The position numbers and the translations under genes are program-made. This document shows positions 57,032-64,000 of a stretch of 64,000 nt of DNA, in pieces; the stretch's first letter is position 1, and each line of letters begins with the position of its first letter. Origin of the DNA: Microdochium bolleyi (Eukaryota; Ascomycota; Sordariomycetes; Xylariales; Microdochiaceae). The notes beneath the pieces are model-generated. The model was not told the origin of the DNA and made no database searches. It saw nothing but the letters and a program-made list of their open reading frames with translations. The DNA lies in NCBI GenBank assembly GCA_001566295.1, contig KQ964254.1, forward strand, positions 620,001-684,000, given 5' to 3'.

Positions 57032-58019
57032 TTTCTACCAGCCTATTCGCGAGCCTGCGACCGGGGCTTCGGACTCCGCTCTCTCTCTCTCTCTCTCTCT
57101 CTCTCGGCGTCGGGAGTGCCGCACACGGCACCGATTGAACCGAAGAAGGCCGAAATTGATATGGCCCTGCGAGCGCAAGATATACCCGACTGGGAATAAT
57201 GTGCGCGCGGAAGCTGGGAGGTGGCTTGCTGCGGGCAGGTCGATCAGGGACAGGGAAGGTCTCGCGTGACACATATAAGGCGGCGCCGGCGGCTGTGACG
57301 CGAACCCGAGCTCGCACGCAGGGCACTGCGCGCCCTATAGCCTACATGTATGGAGACATGGGGTTTGAGGAGTCATGATACTGACGTAGACTAGGCTTCT
57401 CACGGCCTAACGTCGCAAGAGAGGATGTTGAGCCTCCATCTTTCGGCTAGCACAGCTGCCCAATAGCACGAGAGAAAGATTCGAGTTTTGGGGCCCAGAC
57501 TAGCCGAAAGAGGCTCATTCCGCGCCGTCTGGCTCCCAGGGCTTCCAGGGCTTCCAGGATATTGTGTTGGAGCAATATGGGGAGGATGCAGGGGCATCGG
57601 TCTTCCTTTGCGAATCAACAGCCTAGCCCGAGACCCAGTTCCAATTCTGGCAATATATCCCTGCTCGGCGGAGCGTTGTGACCCGCCGCCGAATGTCATC
57701 CTTTATAGCCCGGCGGCTGGAAGCCAGCTTGAGAGTTTTCCGGAAATAGGAGTATAGAAAGGAGCATTACGATCTTGTGGTCGCATATAGTGGTCTCTCT
57801 CCCTAACAAAGTTGTTCGTCTCATGTATGCGATGAGGACTGCGAATGTTTACGATGGATCTGCCGGTCCACCGAACATCATACTACGAGCGAGGTATCAT
57901 ACTTCATCACGTCCTCTTGTTTGTCGGGGGTTGTCAGGGAGTCATGAAACCTGCCAACCTGGTGCAAGGGCACGGAATAAACCTAACTTCAAATTTCATG
58001 CTGCAACTATCACTGGATG
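57032..58019. other. Intergenic region upstream of the Zn2Cys6 gene
   Basis: The part at 57,032-57,280 is the probable ATG-free leader and core promoter of the regulator, with the (CT)n tract. The rest, to the esterase stop codon, shows no gene. Two copies of GGGCTTCCA stand in tandem near 57,538-57,556. Confidence 0.5.
57079..57105. repeat. (CT)13 microsatellite in the regulator leader
   Basis: An uninterrupted CT run on the plus strand (GA on the transcribed strand), about 48 nt upstream of the start codon. Confidence 0.9.
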
Positions 58020-59140
58020 CTATCGGAGTAGTAATTCAGAGATCTGCTTGGCCATGAGATTATGGACAGACGACCCAGGATGTATCGTGTCGAACCAGAA
58101 ATATTGGTCGACCGCATATTGGCACTGAGGAAGCTTGGTATTCATGGCCGGTGTACCACTTTTCATAGCATGTCAGTCAGAGGAACAGCAGCCAAGGAAT
58201 CACAGGTTATAGACGGGAGAGCTCGGCGGAGTTCCGCGACTTACTCGTGATAAGCGCCGCAGACATTCGTGGTGTCGCGAACACGCGCCAGCTCGGGGAA
58301 CTTCTTCGGGTTGTCGAGCGCGGCCTGCAAAGCGGCATATGCGTCGTACGTGTACATGGTCGTGTCAGGATAGTCGCTGCGGACCTTGGCAGCGAGCTTG
58401 GCGATCCGCTGGTTCAGGTTGGCGATGAGCGACGCCGCGCGCGGGACGAGCTGGCCCTGGCGCAGGCCGCGGATGTACGGATTGCGGTGGACCGGCGGCA
58501 CGTTGATGAAGAGGAAGTTCCTCGCGCCGCGGTCGCGCAAGGTTGTAATCAGCGCGAGGTACTTCTTGAATACCTGGTCGTATGTCTTGTCCCAGCTGGA
58601 GCTGCTCGAGAGGTCGCCCTCAGCGAAGGTCTTCAAGACCTCGTTGATGCCGAACCACGCGGCCACCAAGGTGGTGTCCGGCTTCTGGAACATCGGCGCG
58701 CCGCTGCGGCCGTACGTCTTGGCGAAGAGGTCGACTTGCTTTACAAAGGAGAAGTTGCTGGGCGTCGGAACGATGTTGATGTCGACCGTGGACCCGCCGA
58801 CGGCCATGTCGTACGTCAGGAAGCGTGACTCGTTGTAACTTGTGGTGAGGTACTGTGGCCATTTAGGGCCATTCAACCTTACGGAGGCCGTGTCGCCCCA
58901 TGGTTTGCTCGGTGACGGCGGGGCACCTTTTACTCGGAAGTTTATGGCAGAGTAGGAGTCACCACTGCAGACAGTCAGATCAGAGTACACACAGGGATCC
59001 CAACTCCCGCCTGTAGCTTGCGCGCAACTGGAAGAGGAGTCTTACAAGACAACCAGCCTCTCGAGCTTGGGGAAACCAGCGAACTTCGCTGACACCGACA
59101 ATGCGGCGATCGTGGCCCAGAGGAAGGGACTGAGCCACAT
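58020..59140 (-). CDS. Secreted GDSL/SGNH esterase (CE16-like)
   Basis: Exons 59046-59140, 58245-58964 and 58020-58158 join over 81- and 86-nt introns in phases 2 and 2 to give 317 residues. Exon 1 supplies a signal peptide (MWLSPFLWATIAALSVSA) and 'KLERLVV'; the first join restores 'VVFGDSYSA', block I with the catalytic Ser (about residue 35). 'DMAVGGSTVD' and 'WFGINEVLK' are blocks II and III. The third exon restores the C-terminus 'QYFWFDTIHPGS', containing the catalytic Asp295 and His298, followed by 'HNLMAKQISELLLR'. The family (carbohydrate esterase 16 and relatives) removes acetyl groups from plant cell-wall sugars outside the cell. If the second intron is retained, the donor itself (GAGTAAGT) provides an immediate TAA and the Asp/His pair is lost. 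Confidence 0.9.
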
Positions 59141-59221
59141 GATGATAGGAGCCCTCGCTGGGAGTGCCGCGACTCTAAGAGTATGGGGTCGTAGGATTGG
59201 GTGACAGGGCGTTGCCGGGGT

Positions 59222-59236
59222 AAAAAAAAAAAAAAA
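59222..59236. repeat. Homopolymer A15
   Basis: Fifteen A on the plus strand (T15 on the esterase's sense strand), about 80 nt upstream of the esterase start; it could act as a poly(dA:dT) nucleosome-excluding promoter element. Confidence 0.8.
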
Positions 59237-60344
59237 GACTGAGGAGGCTGCCTCGGTGACAGCGTTGTACTCAAAGGGAATGCGCCAGGAAGTTGCCGAA
59301 TCAAGAAATTACGCTCGCTGGTCTGTAAAAGACCGAGGTGGGCGCGGCGGGAAGCGACTGTGATCTTATAGGATAGGTCTGTTTCTTCCAGGATTCAAGC
59401 CATCGCGAGACTGGGGTGCGATGCTATATTATGCACAACCAACAACGGAGCTGACGCGTCATTGGCGACGGTTTTCGAAACCCTCGGCAGCCCCGAATTA
59501 GCGAGTGAGGCGAGCTGGATCGGAGTATGGTCCGGGCCGGAGAATTACTTGTGAACCTTGTCGTGTGAGGTGTCTCACCCCGGCTGATCTGGCCAGTCTC
59601 CATACGGGGTCGAGAACAGGCGCATAGTGGATCCCGCGTGGTCAAAAGGGTCATAGGTGCCAACTCTGTCGTTGATGGTCGCCGATTAGCCGTGTGGATG
59701 AGAGCTGGTGGCTTGACTGATCCCAGAGAAACCTTTCACCTGAGCCTGGCGGCTGAGTCACTAGGAAAGACGGCTGGAATTAGTGCCTGGTCCAGTCCAA
59801 TCTCGGCAGTCCAGATGGTGCCTGGAACCAGGCGAGAACGTATAAGGTATATATTTAGGATCAATCCAGATGGCTCTCGACTAGCCTTGATTTACTTTCT
59901 TGCAACACAGGGTAGGGCAATGTACCCGCTCCGGGTATGCCAGGCAGAGTGTTACTTGCCGGCGCTGCCGTCCAGGCACATTGTACGGCCGCATGTGTTG
60001 TCGGATAGAGCAGCCAGCACTACTGACCAACAATCTCAACATTGCTGGAGAGCCTCGGCTCGTTTGTGGGGACAATGAATGCACGCAATATTGTTAGACA
60101 ACACCTGAACAGTGCACATTCTTTGAGTGTTGGTTCAGTCCGATGTCCGTTATGTGCTGACACTTTCTCACCGTTTTCCCGATCCAAGGGAGCGAGGTCA
60201 TTCCTAAAATGCCCCCTTCGAATAGCAGCGATGCGCCACCAACAGCCAACAAATGCCATCAGGCTTGCGCACAGCACAGCTCGTCCTGCTGGATAGGTTG
60301 ACCTTGCTGTGGAACTTGCTTCACCATTCTGATTACCCACGGCG

Positions 60345-60376
60345 ACGCCTGCCAAAGGCAACGCCTGCCAAAGGCA
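60345..60376. repeat. Perfect tandem 16-mer
   Basis: ACGCCTGCCAAAGGCA is repeated twice head to tail, followed by a partial third copy (ACGC). Each unit contains the imperfect palindrome GCCTGCCAAAGGC. Confidence 0.85.
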
Positions 60377-60992
60377 ACGCGCCCTGTTTAAAGGACTTCC
60401 CCGGATCGCGAACAGAGATAGATGAGCACAATGTTCGAAGCTCCTGCAATACCAAGTTTTGAGAGAATCCGACATCGAGACAACACCCAAGTGAGCCCGA
60501 ACCACGGAGTACTACGATTCCAGACTATGAAAAGGCAGTGATGACCTTATTGGCCACTGACCACTGGAATTTCGAATGCACTATGATGGCTTGTTGGTGG
60601 CCAGGGCAGTCATTCCTGAATGGTGCCGGAGGTCGGCATAATTTTGATCCGATCTGTTCGTTCACGTCGGTTGGGTGCTACACGCCCAGTCTCGACATCG
60701 AGCAGCTCGAGTGATTGAAGGTTTCCATCGGAGGTCTGAGAGGATCATCCACCAAACATACAGCAGTCCATAGTCCCTCACATCGCCGAAGACTATTCCT
60801 TACCTTGCGCCTACCGGCCTATTGATTCTACACTCTCGAAACGCGATGTGAGTCCGACTCGGCAGACCGCAATTAAGAACAAGGCAAGTTAACCGGCGCC
60901 GCAACGACCTCCTTGCTGCTTAGATCAGCGTCGAGATATACGACCTGATTTGTCCTAGACATCTTCGACTTGGAATCAGCACGTTCCACAAA

Positions 60993-61838
60993 ATGTTACC
61001 GTGGACGGAGGTACCACAGATGAAACCCATCAACGCTGGCCCCATCACTCGACTTCTCGTCATCCTCTTCGTCAGCGTCAGATCCCATAGGTACCTTCGG
61101 TGGCTATGGAAACCTGCTTCGGGCGTGATAACCATATCCAACATATGCATCAAGGTGAAGCCATCTGTGGGCCTAGCCGAAGCCAACGCCATGCTGCTTG
61201 TTGCCCAGCACACATCACTTCCAGTTCCAAAGGTGTATTGTGCCTTCGTTCACAAAGAAGTCACGTTCCTCGTCATGAGCAGGCTACGCGGTACGATAGC
61301 CCAGTATCGCTGGGTGTACCGCAGCGAAGAGTCGAAAGCGAAAATCCTCGCCCAGCTAGATCAGATGGTCATCGAACTCCGCTCTGTACCTGTTCCAGAC
61401 CAGGCAACAGTCAGCAGCGTGGGCGGCGGTCCCTTCTACGACTGTCGCCTACCTTCTGGCCTGCTATGGGGGCCGTTTGATACAATCCGGGAATTCCACA
61501 AGGCTCTCGCAGGTGGTATAGACTTCGACATCGATTATGCGGGTATGCCTGATGATGTGCACGAGCTTTTTGAGTTCTACCGCCGGTCGGATCACCAGCT
61601 AGTCTTGACCCACGGCGATCTCAGTAGCCTCAACATCCTAGTCGACGGGGATGATGTGGTGGGTATTGTAGACTGGGAAACCGCGGGATGGTTCCCGCGA
61701 TACTGGGAGTACACGTGCGCCAAGTACGTGAACCCTTACAATGAATTCTGGGAGCAAGAGATAGACAAGTTCATCGAGCCCATGCCATATGAGCTGGGCG
61801 TGGAAAGGACCAGGAAGAAGTGTTTTGGTGCTTCCTAG
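60993..61838 (+). CDS. APH-family phosphotransferase-like protein
   Basis: A single exon of 281 residues. The fold is the aminoglycoside-phosphotransferase/choline-kinase type: 'TSLPVPKVYCAFV' (small lobe), 'TFLVMSRLRGTIAQYRW' (hinge), catalytic loop 'LTHGDLSSLNILVDG' (about residues 208-222, HGDxxxxN) and metal-binding 'GIVDWETAGWFPRYWEY'. The N-terminal nucleotide-binding Lys is probably in 'ICIKVKP'. Such genes are highly expanded in ascomycetes, act on unknown small substrates and do not imply antibiotic resistance. The N-terminus before the small lobe (MLPWTEVPQMKPINAGP) is poorly conserved, so the true start could differ; a hydrophobic patch 'LLVILFV' follows it. All catalytic residues appear present. 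Probably cytosolic. Confidence 0.88.
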   Translation: MLPWTEVPQMKPINAGPITRLLVILFVSVRSHRYLRWLWKPASGVITISNICIKVKPSVGLAEANAMLLVAQHTSLPVPKVYCAFVHKEVTFLVMSRLRGTIAQYRWVYRSEESKAKILAQLDQMVIELRSVPVPDQATVSSVGGGPFYDCRLPSGLLWGPFDTIREFHKALAGGIDFDIDYAGMPDDVHELFEFYRRSDHQLVLTHGDLSSLNILVDGDDVVGIVDWETAGWFPRYWEYTCAKYVNPYNEFWEQEIDKFIEPMPYELGVERTRKKCFGAS

Positions 61839-62135
61839 ATACTTGAGAAAGGGAGGGACTGTGTTGGGACTGCAAGGAAGACATGTAGAGCAACAGAGAT
61901 GCTGATATGCAACGCCCGCCACGGGGTCGTGCTTGTCCACACTCCAGTCAACTTGAATGGGAGTCTAGCGAGAAAATGCCGTGATGGCCAACGACGCCTG
62001 CGTGGGTGTATTGACTCTATCTATGCCTGCCTGCACGCATCGTCTTTGGCGTTTTTCTTCTCCTCTATATCACGTTTCGTTGTTGTCTTGACTATGAATT
62101 TAGAGCGTCCCTCCTAACGACAGCGCACCAGCAGT

Positions 62136-63137
62136 CTAGTCATCGTTGCCAGCTCCAATGGGAACAATAGTGTCGGGGAGATCCGTCACAGGGAGCGAGC
62201 CCTTGATTTGGTTCTGGGCCTGGCACGAGGAGGTGCAGCTCCCTGCGCCGGGCGACTGCTCCAGAGCGTCTTCGCCGAAGACGGCGCCCATGCGGCCGCC
62301 GCTCCACACGCGGTACTGAGAGGTCGAGCCGTCCTGGAAGATCCGCTCCGCGCCCTGAGGAGAGTCCTTGGCGACGAGAACCTTGTGGGTGGAGTCGGCG
62401 GGCTGGTTGAATGAAGGAACAAAGTGTTAGTCCATTGGCTTCCACCAGTATGAATTTGGGTGTCTCTCAGGTTGTCTGTCTCGGGTGTGGTGCTGGACAT
62501 GGAGGGGATAAATACTCACAACGCCATTGCCCAGCCGCACCGCATTAGCCATGTTGGGGTTGAGGAAGTAGAAGATCCCCGGCGCCAGCGTGATGGTGTG
62601 CGTAGTGTTGCCCGTGCCGATCTCAGTCTCGGTCTGCATGATGCCGCCCGCCGGCTTGTCCTTGGCCTGGAACTTGACCTTGCCACCGCCGACGGCGAAT
62701 TCCATGACCAGGTCGCCAGCCTTCATGCGTAGGCGGCTGACGCTCGGCTTGCCGAGCTGAGCGGGAGTGAGGGAGAGCTGGCGCGAGGCGAATATCCTTG
62801 TCGGGATTGTGACCATGCCTATCTTACATTCCGTTGTAAGCAAGAGAAGCCCAGAAAGTGCAAGGTGGTCTGACATACGCAGAGGATCATTCCGGCCGGT
62901 CAAGGTATAGTCGTAGACGTTCATCGTGGCGCAGTCAATGTCGAAGCCGTTGTTGAGGCCACGGACGTTGACGGTGCCCGTGCAGGGCAACTTCCTAATA
63001 TCGAACTCGCCGTTGTAGGACTTGCCATTGAGCGTCAATGTGTATGTGCTGCCATTGTCGTCGGTGCCGCGAACTTTGCTCTTCTTTGCAAGACCCTGAG
63101 CTGCAAGGAGGTTGACAAGCGCGGACTTGACGTGCAT
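62136..63137 (-). CDS. Unknown protein, probably secreted
   Basis: Exons 62879-63137, 62520-62818 and 62136-62402 join over 60- and 117-nt introns (donors GTATGT and GTGAGT; phases 1 and 0) to give 274 residues. The N-terminus MHVKSALVNLLAAQGLAKKS is a short, weak signal-peptide candidate. The mature part is beta-strand-like, with alternating polar/hydrophobic segments: 'STYTLTLNGKSYNGEFDI', 'TGTVNVRGLNNGFDIDC', 'MNVYDYTLTGRNDPLR', 'KVKFQAKDKPAGGIMQT', 'THTITLAPGIFYFLNPN'. The C-terminus has a CTSSC pair and ends 'IVPIGAGNDD'. I recognise no catalytic motif or named family; a lectin- or jelly-roll-like fold is possible but unproven. A TATAAA lies about 97 nt upstream. Splice phases all agree, which supports the gene strongly even though its function is unknown. 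Confidence 0.85.
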
Positions 63138-64000
63138 GGTGACTGATTGGTGACTGATTTATGGTTTGTGTTGGCAGGCTACTTGGCAGATCTGACTCTC
63201 ACATTATTGACGAGACCGTGGGGATGCCTGCGCTTTATAGGAGCCGGATAGTTAGACACTTGCCATGCTGACTGGACCGGGTCTAGACTTGGGTTGCCAT
63301 CAAGCACCTCCGGCAATGCTATTCTATACCTATTTACCAAGCCATTGTCCGGATCGGGTTTGTTCAACCCCTTGCATCATAAATCCACTGATTCTATTCC
63401 CTTGTCATGAAGGACGAATTCCTATTCGAGAAGGAGGACAAGCTCCGAATACAAGTCAGGCCATATGTGGGCGACCACGTGGGCCTCTAGCGCGGAAGGA
63501 TTGTTGACATGGGTGTGGCCTATAGGGTTCTGAATATCCGGAATTCTCCGCTCGGAACGAGTATGCGAGCCGCTGACAGGTCTCTTTGCTCATGGGCACT
63601 GAGAGCGTTGCAGCTGATTATTGGCTCCTCCTGGTCGTTGCAGCCAATGTAAGCTTTTGGACAGTTTCTTTGCATCAAGGATGTCTCACATACAGGCGAG
63701 GGGCGCCTGGGATCTAGACCGGGGCTTGATGACCAACGCTTAGTGAGCGTGAAGTTGATGAGACATTGCACTTACTAGACCCTTGCCCACGTCAAAAAGT
63801 CGGAGCAAAGGATGCGGATCTTAGGAGTTCGAACTTGTGTAGCAGACTCAGATATGAGAGGCGGCAAGGCGACGGCCTCCCAGGAAATCCCATTGCAAAG
63901 CTGCGCCAAAAGCGCGCCACGGATAAGACGTGTTTAGACTACTTGCTCTTAAGACTGCGACATGTAGGAAAGATCTCTTCGTTTCCTCCACGTGGAGACG
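63138..64000. other. Promoter of the last gene and right window edge
   Basis: After the TATA box at 63,234-63,239 I see no credible gene up to the edge. A single short minus-strand frame (63,520-63,771) is not protein-like. Confidence 0.5.
63234..63239 (-). promoter_or_regulatory. TATA box of the unknown secreted-type gene
   Basis: TATAAA on the minus strand, followed by GCGCAGGC, about 97 nt before the start codon at 63,137. Confidence 0.65.

Larger units (their letters stand above)
59141..60992. other. Intergenic region, esterase promoter / phosphotransferase promoter
   Basis: It lies between divergent starts. It contains an A15 run at 59,222-59,236 and a tandem 16-mer at 60,345-60,376. 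Open frames of about 146 and 161 codons (59,638-60,078 plus strand; 60,020-60,505 minus strand) overlap and have no recognisable motif. 'CACGGAGTAC' occurs near 60,503. Confidence 0.5.

Noticed and set aside
59638..60505. Overlapping 146- and 161-codon frames upstream of the phosphotransferase
   Set aside because: Opposite strands, random composition, no family resemblance.
63820..63860. 'GAGTTCGAACTTG' as a possible tRNA T-loop
   Set aside because: No matching acceptor stem, D-arm or anticodon arm can be folded around it.

Overview
The window is nuclear DNA of a filamentous ascomycete (Pezizomycotina, probably Sordariomycetes). The reasons are: short introns (about 56-180 nt, GTRAGT donors, CTRAC-like branch sites, YAG acceptors); GC-rich third codon positions that open long antisense frames; pyrimidine- or A/C-rich leaders with no upstream ATG; and gene families typical of moulds (full-size PDR/ABCG pumps, Zn2Cys6 regulator, CE16-type GDSL esterase, M43 metalloprotease, DOPA-dioxygenase-like protein). 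I do not name a genus. I saw no bacterial-style operons, rRNA, tRNA, CRISPR, insertion sequence or intact transposon.

Layout. 1-2.3 kb: the 5' part of a JmjC/cupin-like gene (-, cut by the window edge) diverges from the casein kinase 2 regulatory subunit (+). 2.3-7.3 kb: non-coding. 7.3-11.8 kb: first PDR-type ABC transporter (+). 13.7-14.1 kb: a small secreted double-psi beta-barrel protein with a TATA box and a spliced leader. 15.0-15.8 kb: DOPA 4,5-dioxygenase-like gene (-, 3 exons). 15.8-21.2 kb: non-coding. 21.2-25.8 kb: second PDR-type ABC transporter (+). 27.2-28.0 kb: four-helix membrane protein (-). 30.8-31.8 kb: MDR quinone-oxidoreductase-like enzyme (+). 32.1-33.5 kb: GNAT acetyltransferase (-) with a (TTG)23 microsatellite upstream. 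34.5-38.0 kb: large disordered protein (-). 38.0-49.0 kb: almost 11 kb without a recognisable gene, ending at a 33-residue Cys-rich microprotein gene (+). 50.1-53.4 kb: secreted, mucin-like, probably GPI-anchored M43 metalloprotease (-, 7 exons). 54.9-57.0 kb: Zn2Cys6 transcription factor (-, 4 exons). 58.0-59.1 kb: secreted GDSL esterase (-, 3 exons). 61.0-61.8 kb: APH-type phosphotransferase (+). 62.1-63.1 kb: unknown, probably secreted protein (-, 3 exons).

The genes do not form an obvious biosynthetic cluster. Two drug/metabolite efflux pumps within about 19 kb and several secreted hydrolases or wall-type proteins give the region an environment-facing character, while CK2 beta is housekeeping. 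The Zn2Cys6 regulator lies between the protease and the esterase and could control either, but that is inference from position only. Exon coordinates were derived by hand from splice motifs and reading-frame phase. Every multi-exon model below closes in frame. The least certain join is exon 3/4 of the metalloprotease.
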